Positions 42,886-53,699 of a stretch of DNA of 64,000 nucleotides are shown piece after piece. The position numbers were made by a program, and so were the translations under genes. The notes under the pieces were generated by a model. That model saw nothing but the letters and a program-made list of their open reading frames with translations, was not told the DNA's origin and searched no databases. Numbering within the stretch: position 1 is the stretch's first letter; every line of letters starts with the position of its first letter. This stretch comes from Eriocheir sinensis. Taxonomy: Eukaryota; Arthropoda; Malacostraca; Decapoda; Varunidae. The stretch is taken from positions 14,643,209 to 14,707,208 of the forward strand of contig NC_066520.1 in the NCBI RefSeq assembly GCF_024679095.1. Reading direction: 5' to 3'.

Positions 42886-43001
42886 AATTATTAAAAATTA
42901 AGTTTTCGATGAAAGTGCGTCAAATTTGCAGTTGTTGGGATAAGTTTCTTAATAGTAACATATGGCAATCTTTCTAAGGAACGTAGATGAGGAGCTCTGA
43001 G

Positions 43002-43206
43002 CGATTTTTATTTGTTAGGATACTCTGACGAGAGAATAACATTCAGTTTTCTCGGTGTAACTCGGGAACTAATAGGCGCATGAGGAATTTGAAGATACCA
43101 TACGAATCCTCACTAAATTCCGCTTCGGAACATATATTCGGCTAAAAAAGTTGGCCCACAAAATTTTGAGCAAGCAGCAGATTTCTCAAGAATCAGAGGG
43201 GAATGG

Positions 43207-43255
<49 letters not shown>

Positions 43256-43608
43256 TCCCTTTTCACGGAAAAAGTAAACTCGATGCGGCCACGTCTAAGG
43301 TCATATGACACCGAAGAGCAGGCAGAAAATATAAAGAAATGCAAGTTGAGAAAAGAAATAAGACGAAATAAGTTAAGAAATGAAATATAAGACATTAATT
43401 AATGAGTGTTTTTTATTTGTTATGCTACTCTGACGAGAGAAAAAAAATCAGTTTTCTCGGTGTAACTCGGGAACTAATAGACGTATGAGGAATTTGAAGA
43501 TACCATAAGAATCCTCACTAAATTCCGCTTCGGAGCATATAATCGGCTAAAAGATGGCCCACAAAATTTCGAGCTAGCTGCAGATTTCTCAAGAATCGGA
43601 GGAATGGA

Positions 43609-43639
<31 letters not shown>

Positions 43640-44755
43640 ATCCCTTTTCACGGAAAAAGGTAAACTCGATGGCAACGTCTAAGGTCATATGACACCGAAG
43701 AGCAGGCAGAAAATATAAAGAAATGCAAGTTGAGAAAAGAAATAAGAAGAAATAAGTTAAGAAATGAAATATAAGACATTAATTAATGAGTGATTTTTAT
43801 TCGTTATGCTACTCTGACGAGAGAAAAAAAAATTCAGTTTTCTCGGTGTAACTCGGGAACTAATAGAAGTATGAGGAATTTGAAGATACAATAAGAATCC
43901 TCACTAAATTCCGCTTCGGAGCATATAATCGGCTAAAAAGATGGCCCACAAAATTTCGAGCTAGCCAGATTTCTCAAGAATCGGAGGGGAATGGAACACA
44001 CACACACACACACACACATGATCCCTCTTTCACGGAAAAAGGTAAACTCGATGCGGCAACGTCTAAGGTCATATGACACCGAAGAGCAGGCAGAAAATAT
44101 AAAGAAATGCAAGTTGAGAAAGAAATAAGAAGAAATAAGTTAATAAATTAGATATAATACATTAATTCATGAGTGTTTTTTATTTGTTATGCTACTCTGA
44201 CGATATAAAAAACTTCAGTTTTCTCGTTGTAACTCGGGAACTAATAGACGTATGAGGAATTTGAAGATACCATAAGAATCCTCACTAAATTCCGCTTCGA
44301 GCATATAATCGGCTAAAAGATGGCCCACAAAATTTCGAGCTAGCCGCAGATTTCTAAAGAATCGGAGGGGAATTGAACACACACACACACACACACACAT
44401 GATCCCTTTTTCACGGAAAAAGGTAAACTCGATGCGGCAACGTCTAAGGTCATATGACACCGAAGAGCAGGCAGAAAATATAAAGAAATGAAAGTTGAGA
44501 AAAGAAATAAGAAGAAATAAGTTAAGAAATGAGATATAATACATTAATTGATGAGTGTTTTTATTTGTTATGCTACTCTGACGAGAGAAAAAATTCAGTT
44601 TTCTCGGTGTAACTCGAACTAATAGACGTATGAGGAATTTGAAGATACCATAAGAATCCTCACTAAATTCCGCTTCGGAGCATATAATCGGCTAAAAAAG
44701 ATGGCCCACAAAATTTCGAGCTAGCCGCAGATTTCTCAAGAATCGGAGGGGAATG

Positions 44756-44808
<53 letters not shown>

Positions 44809-44990
44809 ATCCCTTTATCACGGAAAAAGGTAAATTCTATCAGAAAAAAAAAAGTCTTGGTTCTGGAGTGTTTAGTGTTAGATGGCAACAAATAAACGGA
44901 GTAAAAAAAATATAAATAAGTTGAGGAAAGAAATAAGAAGAAACAAGTTGAGAAATGAGAAATAAGAAGATAATGATACAATACATCCAG
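43002..44990. repeat. ~385-bp satellite, five monomers, each with an internal (CA)n
   Basis: Monomers start near 43,002, 43,404, 43,788, 44,171 and 44,553. Each contains TATTTGTTATGCTACTCTGA, TCGGTGTAACTCGGGAACTA, ATAAGAATCCTCACTAAATT, GGCCCACAAAATTTCGAGCT and AGAATCGGAGGGGAATGGAA. Next come a CA run of variable length (about 45, 26, 23, 20 and 49 bp), GATCCCTTTTTCACGGAAAA and GGTCATATGACACCGAAGAG. The last monomer diverges after about 44,830. Spacing is 382-400 bp. Short Tyr/Phe/Ser-rich frames inside are artefacts. Confidence 0.95.
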
Positions 44991-45189
44991 CAAAAACTTA
45001 AATAATTTATCGAGTCTTACGTTCAATGGCGATTTTTAATTTTATTTTCGGACTTGCATTTGAGAGTAAATTCATATTTCAGCCTGGTCATTAACCTAAT
45101 GTCCTTAACCTTTTCCGTGATTATAATCTGGTGGTCATTCGAGGTCAAAGAAAGATCTGATCTTAACCCTTCAAGTATCCCTTCGCCCG
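44991..45189. other. Unique AT-rich sequence
   Basis: No coding or RNA feature. Borders the satellite and a C-rich block. Confidence 0.4.
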
Positions 45190-45470
45190 TCACCCCCCCC
45201 GCCCGCCCTGCTGGGCACCCCTACTCCGGTCCCATTCTCGCTTCCGTACGCTAGTCCGAGAGGGGGTGAGGGGGGTGAAAGGCAAAGAGATGGGTGTGTG
45301 GAGGGGGTTAGGGGGTCTAGATACCCCTCTTCCGTAACCCCTGCAAATTACCCCCATGCTCACCCCCCAACCCCACTTCCAGTCCCCCTGAGGCAACCCC
45401 CACTTCCAGTCCCCCCACTTCCAAATTACCCCACTTCCGTACATTTGTTACTAACGGCTGTCTGTCTGGA
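45190..45470 (-). repeat. C-rich block containing a reversed SINE tail
   Basis: On the minus strand, 45,402-45,462 reads GTTAGTAACAAATGTACGGA then AGTGGGGTAATTTGGAAGTG, matching the end of the SINE at 38,155-38,205. Degenerate CCCCACTTCCAGTCCCC units extend from the match to about 45,350. No tRNA-like head is present. Confidence 0.7.
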
Positions 45471-45479
45471 GAGAGGTGA

Positions 45480-45482
<3 letters not shown>

Positions 45483-45535
<53 letters not shown>

Positions 45536-45571
45536 AACACACACACACACACACACTCACACACACACACC
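45483..45571. repeat. (CA)n microsatellite, interrupted
   Basis: CA run with CG, AA and CTCA interruptions in its second half. Confidence 0.93.
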
Positions 45572-45614
45572 TACATAGCATCTGAATTTGAGGATGAATA
45601 GGACTATAATATTC

Positions 45615-45618
<4 letters not shown>

Positions 45619-45704
<86 letters not shown>
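45619..45704. repeat. (CT)n microsatellite
   Basis: Pure CT run of 43 units. Confidence 0.96.
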
Positions 45705-45707
<3 letters not shown>

Positions 45708-45747
45708 ACCAACTCTTGAATGTTCACGTAGGCTCATTGTATACAAA

Positions 45748-45748
<1 letters not shown>

Positions 45749-45786
<38 letters not shown>
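45749..45786. repeat. (CA)n microsatellite
   Basis: Pure CA run of 19 units. (GACA) units follow at 45,838-45,870. Confidence 0.94.
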
Positions 45787-45788
<2 letters not shown>

Positions 45789-45870
45789 AAGAAGAACCAC
45801 CTCCCGCCAATGACAACACTAACTCTCCCACGGGAACAGACAAACAGACGGACAGACAGACGGACAGACT

Positions 45871-46245
45871 CTCCGCCGCCGAGGTAAAACTTCACACAGG
45901 ACGAGGAACGAGAAAACAAAACACAAAAAAAAACTCCTCAAGGCAAATAAAAGAAAAATCGAAACTGGTTGAAGACAAAAAAAAAAGGAGAGGAAATTAT
46001 AGTATCGCCGAAAAGCTGATTGAAAACTTCGATTCCAGTAGAGAACAAAAAAATATATAAGTTGTTTGCATGACTTCAACGCATCGCTTATCTTTTTTTT
46101 TCTTGGTAACAGATCGGACGCAAATAATACCACGGCGAGGAGGAAACAATAAGCGCAAGATAAGAGTAATTCTGAAGGGAAAGACGTAGAATAATAGCAA
46201 GAGCGAACGAAGAATTTGTTAAGAAATGCGTGGCCGGGGAGGAAG
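45871..46245. other. A-rich unique sequence, no gene seen
   Basis: Mixed A-rich sequence with no recognised element. Confidence 0.4.
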
Positions 46246-46539
46246 TCTAAAAGGAGGAAAAGAAGTCGACGAAGGGAGTGGAGGAGTTGAAGGAAGAGCA
46301 GGAAAAATCAGAATCCAGAAATGTAGAACGTGAAGAAATATGCAAATGCGAGGATGTAGACGTTTGAAAAGAATGAATGGAGAGTGAACTTAAGACATGA
46401 AGAATAGACGAAGAGGAATAAAGAGTAGGAGTAGAAGCAAGAGGAAAAGGAGGTGGACCAAGAGGATGAGGAGGAAGCAAGGACAAGAAATAAGGAAAGA
46501 AATTGAGTGGAGAGTGAAATGGAGGTACGAAGACGAGAG

Positions 46540-47115
46540 GGAGAGAGAAAAAGAGTAGGAGGAAGAGGAAGAGGAGCAGAAGGAAAGGGATGAAAAGGAA
46601 GAGGAGGAAAAGGAGGGGGATAAAGAGGAAGAGTATAGGAAGAGGAAAAGAAGTGGGCAAAAACAAGAAACAAGAGATCACATGAATGAGAGAGGAAGAA
46701 CATCGTAGTAGGAGAAAGAGGAAGAAGAGGAGAAGGAAAGGGATAAAGAGGAAGAGGAGGAAAAGGAGGGGGATAAAGAGGAGGAGTGTAGGAAGAGGAA
46801 GAGGAGTGGGCAAGAACAAGAAACAGGAGATCACACGAAGGAGAGAGGAAGAACATCGTAGCAGTAGGAAGAAGAGGAAGAGGAGGAAAAGGAGGGAGAT
46901 AAAGAGGAGGAGTGAAGGAAGAGGAAGAGGAAGAGGAGGAGTGGGCAAGAACAAGAAACAGATCACACGAAGGAGAGAGGAAGAACATCGTAGTAGTAGG
47001 AGGAAGAGGAAGAGGAGGAAAAGGAGGGAGATAAAGAGGAGGAGTGTAGGAAGAGGAAGAGGAGGAGTGGGCAAGAACAAGAAACAAGAGATCACATGAA
47101 GGAAAGAGGAAGAAC
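46540..47115. repeat. Polypurine tandem array (~130-150-bp unit)
   Basis: GAGAGAGGAAGAACATCGTA landmarks lie near 46,689, 46,842, 46,974 and, truncated, 47,103. Each unit continues with AGGAGGAAAAGGAGGG, GATAAAGAGGAGGAGTGTAG and GTGGGCAAGAACAAGAAACA before GAGATCACA. A less similar unit precedes them. Almost every base on the plus strand is A or G. Confidence 0.88.
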
Positions 47116-47759
47116 ATCGTTTGTGAATTTAGGTGTAACTCTACATTCGAACAGTGAATTATGAGTAGTACACACGAGACAGGAAGAGGTAAGGAAGGGG
47201 GAAAGAGAGAGAGAGGGAGAGGAAGGAAGGAAGCGAGAGAGAATTAGAGAAGAGAGAAAGAAAGACACATAGATATATAAGGAATAAAAAAAAAATATGA
47301 AAGAACGAAATAAAGGCAAAAACTAATGAAAGAAACAAAGAAAGAAAGAAAAAAAAGACAAAGAAAGAGACATACACAAACAAAACATGCCGTAAAGAAA
47401 ACACAAAAACCAGGACACTAAAAAAAAAGAAAGAAGAAAAGCAAACAAAAAAACAATCCTTAAAACAAAAACAAAAAAACTCATCAGACCCAAAAAACAA
47501 AATCCCAACAAAAAATAAGAACAAGACAGAAACAAAGAAAAAAACACAATATACAAGAACACAGGCAAGGAGGGAAACTTATATATAGATTTCCAAGGCG
47601 AGAGACAGAGAGAGAGAGGGAGGGAGGGAGAGAGAGAGCGCGCGAGAACAGGAGCCGAGCGGAAGGGGCGGGAAGGAATAATTCTGCAGATAATTTGACA
47701 CATCCCGCCCCGCGTTCACCGCCGTCCAGGGAAGCCGCAAAAGGGGTTTAAGTCCAACT
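47116..47759. other. A-rich/purine sequence, no gene seen
   Basis: GAAAGAAAG and CAAAAACA words dominate to about 47,560. A short CpG-containing patch (47,640-47,760) has no recognised element. Confidence 0.45.
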
Positions 47760-48150
47760 AAACAGCGTGCTTGATTCTCCTCACACGTAAAACTTTTCCT
47801 GCTCCTCCTCCTCCTTAACCCACTTCATTTCAACAGCAACTCGCTTCGTTCTCACTTCTCTGCGGGGTTGTTGTTTTTTTGGTGTGTTTTTTTTCTCCTC
47901 CTTTAGTGTGTGTAGGTTTTTTTTAGTCATTTTAAACCTCTCCTCAATTTCTACATCCTCCTGCAACTTGTTTTTTTTTCATTCTTCGCCTTGCTATCAA
48001 TTTTTCCTCCTCCTTTTCCTCGTCTTTCCCCTCTTCCTCTTCCAACTCACCCCCCGCTTCCTCCTCCTCTTCCTCCTCCTCCTCCACTTATTCTTATTAC
48101 TGACATTATCTCTCATTCCCTTCCACTTAGTTCCCTCCTGCCGCGGCCAA
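47760..48150. repeat. Pyrimidine-rich region
   Basis: CTCCTCC and TTTTTTCTCC words. No gene. Confidence 0.65.
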
Positions 48151-48599
48151 TATGTAGCCTTTTTCTCACCTCCCTGTCCGTCTCCTGTTACACTCTTGGC
48201 AGGGCTTGATGCATTTCATAACATCTTCACTTGAGGAATATCTGAGTAGCTTGGCAATTAATCCATGGAGGAGGGAGTTGCGTTTATTCGGCATCCTAAC
48301 ACAGAAGTCGTTGAGTAGCGTTGGCAAAGCTGGAGGTTGGTATAAGTGAAGTATGAGGATGTAAAAATTTGTCTACCCACAGTCTTTGGTTAATATGATC
48401 ATAGACAAGACAGTTAAAAAGCCGGGCAAGGACAGCAACTAGGGTGGATACATGAGGTTATGTATACATTTTGAATGGAGGAACGAAGGAAGGAAGGAGA
48501 GAAAGGAGTGAGGTAGGGAGAAAAAAAAGTGGAGACAGGGATACGCACATAAGAGTACCTAGTTAATATTATCTATTGTTACCGCCGATCAGAGAAACA
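48151..48599. other. Unique sequence, no gene seen
   Basis: Low-repeat sequence with no recognised coding region. Confidence 0.4.
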
Positions 48600-48647
48600 A
48601 AGAGAGAGTGAGAGAGACAGAGGGAGAGAGAGAGAGAGAGAGAGAGT
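48600..48647. repeat. (GA)n microsatellite
   Basis: Interrupted lead, then a pure GA run at 48,626-48,647. Confidence 0.9.
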
Positions 48648-48787
48648 GTCGGGTTAGAGGTCAGTTGTTGATGTTTACGCGTTTGCAGGTACTATACGAG
48701 ACGTTAGTTGTAAGGTAAAGCATAGAAAGGTAGTTCAGATAAGGGCATTCGTATATAGACTATTAAAGAGACAATTTATTATACCAT

Positions 48788-49005
48788 CGCCATTGCCACC
48801 ACCACCACCACACCACAACCACCATCACCCTTACACCCCGACCCAAGCTACCTCCAGCACTTTACCAGCCCATCACCATCCCATCACCACCACTATCGCC
48901 ATTGCCACCACCACCACCACACCACAACCACCATCACCCCTACACCCCGACCCAAGCTACCTCCAGCACTTTACCAGCCCATCACCATCCCATCACCACC
49001 ACTAT
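48788..49005. repeat. Tandem duplication, 109-bp unit
   Basis: Copies begin CGCCATTGCCACCACC at 48,788 and 48,897 and share CCGACCCAAGCTACCTCCAG and CACTTTACCAGCCCATCACC. They differ by one C/T change that I can see. CACCAC-rich sequence follows to 49,140. Confidence 0.95.
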
Positions 49006-49415
49006 CACCTTACCACCCCCTCACCACCACAATCATTTTACCACCCCATCACCAACACCATTACCATCACCAACACCAGCAGCCCAACCACCAGCTCCCC
49101 CCTCCTCACCCCCGCAGCCGCCGCCACCTCCCTCCTCCCTTCGCCACGCCTCCCCATTCACACGCCTCCCCACGCTGACCGCACGGCAAGTGGTGGAGCG
49201 TTGACAGCCGCTTCCTGGACACGCCCGCCGTCCGTGTGGCCCTTCCGTCAACATTTCACCCACTCACTCGCCCGCTCACTCGCTCGCTTCCTCGCCTCTC
49301 CATATGTCTGTCTTTCCGTTTGTCATTCTCCATCTCTCTTTCCTAAGTTTCCCATTCTCTATCTTGCTACTCAATCTTTCCCTCTAACCTCATGTTCACT
49401 CACGTACTCACTCAC

Positions 49416-49528
<113 letters not shown>

Positions 49529-50034
49529 TGGTCTCCACTTCATTCTCGTCCCTCTTTACTTCTCTCGTCTCCTTTTTTCGCCCTTCTGTGGCATGTTTTC
49601 CTTCTCTCATCACCTAAGTTTATATATTTCGTTGTAGGCAAGACATAACATACGATCATAATTAAGACTGTAGATTACAAAAAAGCGATTACCCATATGC
49701 ATACATTTTCTCTTCATCATTTCCTACTTTCCTTAGCTATGAGATGGTAATGGTAATGGGCTTCCTTTTATTGAGGGGGGGACAGGACGGGAGGGTCTTT
49801 GATTGTGGATAGGTAAGCACATGCGTTTAAATATGGATGGCGCTGAAGAGTGGTGGTTACAGCGGAGGTGATTGTGGTGATTAAGTAGAAATATTGCCCG
49901 TAACTCAGGTGCTTGATTAATAATGGAAAGGTAAGAAATAACAGGGGGAACTTGCACAAAGAGAAAGAAATATGAACACACGCATTAAAATAAGAAGATA
50001 GATAAGTAGTGAAGGAAAGAAGAGGAATTGGAAA
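49529..50034. other. Unique sequence, no gene seen
   Basis: Mixed sequence without a recognised feature. Confidence 0.4.
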
Positions 50035-50281
50035 CACACACACGCACACACACAGACACAAACACACACAAACGAACGAGAACAGACAAACACACCGGAG
50101 AAAGAAAGAAGAGAAATTAGAAACACACGCACAAAGACACATACAAACAAACAAACACAAACACACATACACAGACAGGAAAACAGACACACACAGACAA
50201 AGAAAGAAAGAAAAGAGGAAACTGGAAACAAACACACACACGCACACACACAAGCACACACGCACACAAGCCCCGATACCA

Positions 50282-50350
<69 letters not shown>
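50035..50350. repeat. CA-rich degenerate block ending in pure (CA)n
   Basis: ACACACGC, ACAGACA and CAAACAAA variants to 50,280, then pure CA at 50,285-50,350. Confidence 0.92.
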
Positions 50351-50357
<7 letters not shown>

Positions 50358-50424
50358 AACACAACAAAAAGAAATCTAGCTACCGACACCGCGCACAGAA
50401 CAACAAGGAAACTCATATTTTGGC

Positions 50425-50620
50425 CGGCAGGTGAGGCTAATTAGTGTTGTTTACGGCGCGCCTAATGACAAGGGCGAGGCGAAGGTAAACACAGGTGGGA
50501 GGCGTCTCATTAGCATCGCCAGGTAAGTGGAGGATATTGGTTCAAATGAGGCTACACAGGTGACGGAGCGAAGGCCGAATGGACAGGTAACACGAAGGTG
50601 GGATTTTACCTTCCTTGGTG
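50425..50620. promoter_or_regulatory. Candidate cis-regulatory island (E-boxes plus TAAT and GTAAACA cores)
   Basis: Unique sequence with GGCAGGTGAG (about 50,428), CACAGGTGGG (about 50,491) and CACAGGTGAC (about 50,558). It also has the palindromic homeodomain site CTAATTAG (about 50,434), CCTAATGAC, TCATTAGC and a forkhead-type GGTAAACA. Bounded by CA and GA microsatellites. Function is inferred. Confidence 0.38.
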
Positions 50621-50638
50621 TCGGGAGGGGATTAAGGA

Positions 50639-50640
<2 letters not shown>

Positions 50641-50689
<49 letters not shown>
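50641..50689. repeat. (GA)n microsatellite
   Basis: GA run with one ATA interruption. Confidence 0.94.
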
Positions 50690-50693
<4 letters not shown>

Positions 50694-50879
50694 AAGATAC
50701 AGAGAAAATGATGAAAGAAATGAATGAAAGGAAAATGAAAGTAAAAGGAAGAAAAAAGGAAAGGAAAAAAAAGAAAAAGAACGAAGCAAAAAGGGCAGAA
50801 AAAGAGATATACAAAAACAGACAGCCAAAGAAACAGAAAAACAGACAGAAAGACAGACAGGCCAGCAGAGAGTGAGCGA

Positions 50880-51185
50880 GTGAGGGAGTGAGAGATCGGT
50901 AATGGAGGGGAAGGGGTAATGGGTGGGAGAGGAGGAGGAAGGTGAAGGGAGAAAGCGAGTAACGGGGTATGAAGGGAGGAAGGGAGGAAGGAAGGGAGGG
51001 AGGGGAGAGGAAGGGAGACCTGCCCCAAATAAGTGGTGATGAGGAAGTGTATGGGAGGGAGGAAGAGGAGGAGGAGGAAGAGGAAGAGTGGGAGAGAAAG
51101 AGAATTATTAAGTTATGGGTATATATGGAGGAGGAGGAGGAGGAGGAGAAGGAGGAGGAGGAGGAGGAGGAGGAGGAGAAAACAG
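50880..51185. repeat. GGA/GGAAG purine arrays
   Basis: GAGGGAGG and GGAAGGGAGG units, then (GGA)n at 51,060-51,095 and 51,125-51,180. Confidence 0.85.
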
Positions 51186-51581
51186 GAGAAATAAATGAAT
51201 GAAAAAACATGAACATATATTAGAAAAGAAAACAAAAACGTAAATTGCAAGACAAAAACAAAAACAAAAGCAAATTACAAGAAAATAAAGCACTAAAAAA
51301 TATAAAATAATATAAAAAAAATTACTAAGAAAACGAAAACTTCAAAAATGAGTGAAAAATATAGATAAAACAGATATGAGAGAGAGAGAGAGAATGAATC
51401 AACACTGTATAAGGTAAAGAAAAAAAAGAGAATCATTAAATCAATACGTCTTGTTATGGCTGAGATATACGTGGTGAAGGCCGGAGGGAGGAGGGAAGAA
51501 AGGAGGAGGAAGGAAGAAAGGAGAGAGGAAGGAAGAGAAAGGGAAGGGAGAGAGAAGGAGTGACAGGGTACCGAGACATCG

Positions 51582-51584
<3 letters not shown>
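51186..51584. other. A-rich and purine-rich sequence, no gene seen
   Basis: Poly-A-rich words to 51,340, a short GA run near 51,378 and purine units at 51,480-51,560. Confidence 0.4.
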
Positions 51585-51622
<38 letters not shown>

Positions 51623-52080
51623 CTTCACTTCATCCTTCCTGTCCAATTTTCTTTTCCTCCCTTCCTCCTCTTTCTCCTTTAATTTTACCTTCCTCCCTCT
51701 TCTCTCCCTTCTCTTTGCCTAGACCTGTTTCCGTTTCTTTTGTCTTCCTCCCTTTCTCCCTCTCCCTGCCCTTCTCTCTTCTTCCTTCTCTCTTGTCTTT
51801 CTCTCTTCATTTCACATTCCTCATTTTTCCTCCCTTCCATTTACCTATATTTGCTTCCCCTCTCTTAGTCTCCTTCTCTCTCTCTCTCCCTTCTTTGCCT
51901 CTCTCTCCCTTCTTTTCTCCCCTCTTTTTACCTTCCTCCCTCTATCTCCCTTTCTCTCTACCTCTCCGTTTCCACTCTCTTTACCACCCTCCCTCTCTAC
52001 CTTGCACCTTCCTATACCTTCCCTTCACTCTCCCTTTCCTTTTCATCCCTATCCCCTTCCTCCCTTCCTTCCTTGCGTGA
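51585..52080. repeat. (CT)n and CTTCC pyrimidine region
   Basis: Pure CT at 51,585-51,617, then CCTTCCCTCTC-rich sequence to 52,080. Confidence 0.8.
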
Positions 52081-52282
52081 TTTATTCTTCCACTATAGAG
52101 CAACAAAATCTATGGCGCACGGATGAGGTGGTTCACATTCCTCGTGTTCCCCATCAATCACTCGAATGTGAGGTTGATTTATTCCCATTGAGCCCCGCCG
52201 CTAGAAGTTGAAGGGAGCAATTAGGTAGTTTGGTACTTAAGCCTCCTATTCACAAACGTATTGGCACCCCAGTTCGTTTATT

Positions 52283-52352
52283 CAAAAAGACTCTCGTAGA
52301 AGTAGATGGGATTTTCATGGACTGTTTTGTGATCCTAATGATGTTATTGCGC
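52283..52352 (-). repeat. R65 repeat, copy 1 (diverged)
   Basis: CAAAAAGACTCTCGTAGAAG then GATTTTCATGG resembles AAAAAGGCTTTCGTAGAAGT then CATTTCCATGG at 53,521. Orientation is taken from the two direct copies at 53,226-53,485. Confidence 0.6.
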
Positions 52353-52355
52353 GAG

Positions 52356-52442
52356 TTCTTTTTCTTTTTACAACAAAGGAGACAGCTCAAGGGCACAAAA
52401 AATGGAAACAATAATAAAAAAAAGCCCGCTACTCGCTGCTCC
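52356..52442 (-). mobile_element. D80 dispersed element, copy 6
   Basis: Full-length reversed copy: TTTTTACAACAAAGGAGACA, GCTCAAGGGCACAAAA, GGAAACAATAAT, A-run, GCCCGCTACTCGCTGCTCCC. Confidence 0.82.
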
Positions 52443-52574
52443 CACAATTCTGCATTACGAAAGGAAAAATCGCCTATAAATACCCGGTTGGTCTTCTCTG
52501 TGGCGTTGGAAAATAGTATTAATGGGTGACTGATACGTTTAAGAATATGGACCAAAGTTAGCCCCTTAAGTTAG

Positions 52575-52860
52575 GCAGCAGGTGGGAAGGTAAGTAGTTA
52601 AGAGGGCAAGCGGACAAAAACAAGGGAAGCAGACAGGTAAGCAGGTCAGGAGGCATCAGGTAGGCAGGTAGGCATATGGGTAAAAAGGTAGATTAAAAGG
52701 CAAGCACACAAAAACAAAAGAGGCAAGGAGAGGTAAGGAAGGTAAGTAGATAGGGTAGGTAGGCAGGTAGATAGGTAGGAGACAGACAGGTAAGTAGACA
52801 AGAACACAAAGACAAGAGAAGCAGGCAAGCAGGTAGGCATTCAGGCAGGTACGCGTAATT
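52575..52860. repeat. GCAGGTAGGTA minisatellite
   Basis: Degenerate GGTAGGCAGGTAGGCA and GGTAAGTAG units. A longer ~100-bp order (GGCAAGC, ACAAAAACAA, AGAGGCA, AGGTAAG) repeats about three times. Confidence 0.78.
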
Positions 52861-52959
52861 ACAGGTAGTCAATTTCAATATAATCAATTCCTTTCTTCGG
52901 AGTTTCTCTTTCCATTAGTAAAGTTCAGATGATAAATTGCTTGATTTTTTTTTCCGACC

Positions 52960-53215
52960 CACCCAGCCAGACGCCTTCATACACTCCCCCTTCAGCCCGC
53001 AAGTCGGTGAGTCAGAGCGCTGGGTCGGCATTCACTCCGCTATACGGTCTCACACTCAGTCGTAAAGGTCGGTTATCTGCTGCCTCAGTCACCCTCCGTG
53101 CGTCAGTCAGTCATGCGTCCATCAGTCGGTCGGTCAGTCCATCTGGGTCCCGGTTCTTAGGTTGGTTATCTCAGACGCTTCCGACTTTCACATCAACTAC
53201 TTCCAAAGGCCGAAA
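52960..53215. other. CAGTC/GTCGG-rich segment
   Basis: Short GTCAGTCAG and CGGTCGGTCAG words (53,100-53,140) in otherwise unique sequence. A 96-codon Ser/Arg-rich frame is not credible as a gene. Confidence 0.5.
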
Positions 53216-53225
53216 ATGAGACTAA

Positions 53226-53485
53226 TCGGGTACTAATGAGATTCTTTTTAGGTTCATAGTCAAGATAAAGGCTCATACTACCGGAAGGTTCATCAAACTA
53301 TCCAAGAAAATGCTCAAAACTCCTAGAAAAGCGCCGAAATTATCATTATTATTTTTTTAAATAATCGAGTACTAATAAGATTCTTTTTAGGTTCATGGTC
53401 CAGAAAAAGGGTCAAGCTAACAGAAAGGTCATTAAACTACCCAAGAAAATGCTCATAACTCAAAGGAAAGCGCCGAAATTATATT
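53226..53485 (+). repeat. Direct repeat of ~120-bp unit containing R65 (copies 2 and 3)
   Basis: Units start near 53,226 and 53,363 with ACTAATGAGATTCTTTTTAG or a close variant. Both contain CATCAAACTATCCAAGAAAA-like and AAAAGCGCCGAAATTAT sequence. Confidence 0.85.
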
Positions 53486-53517
53486 CTCAAACATTTCCTC
53501 GCCCAAGCACACATCCA

Positions 53518-53590
53518 CATTTAAAAAGGCTTTCGTAGAAGTTGTGGGCATTTCCATGGGTAGTTTGATGACCCTTCTGGTAGTATGACA
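53518..53590 (-). repeat. R65 repeat, copy 4 (inverted)
   Basis: Read on the minus strand, GAAGGGTCATCAAACTACCC then ATGGAAATGCCCACAACTTC then ACGAAAGCC matches the R65 part of the two direct copies just upstream. It forms an imperfect hairpin with the nearer copy. Confidence 0.72.
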
Positions 53591-53699
53591 AAGCTTCTGT
53601 ACCATCAACGCGACTAATCTCTTTTCGGTCTTTGGAGATGGGTGATGTGAGAGTCGGAAGAGTCTGAGAAGAATCTCGACCGAAGAATATGAACCGATT

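Noticed and set aside
43151..43395. Short frames within the satellite
   Set aside because: They repeat in several monomers with different breaks and span the CA microsatellite.
46247..47117. Overlapping 269- and 282-codon minus-strand frames
   Set aside because: Both are translations of the same polypurine tandem array in different frames.
52929..53219. 96-codon Ser/Arg-rich frame
   Set aside because: Overlaps CAGTC/GTCGG simple sequence; no motif or splice context.
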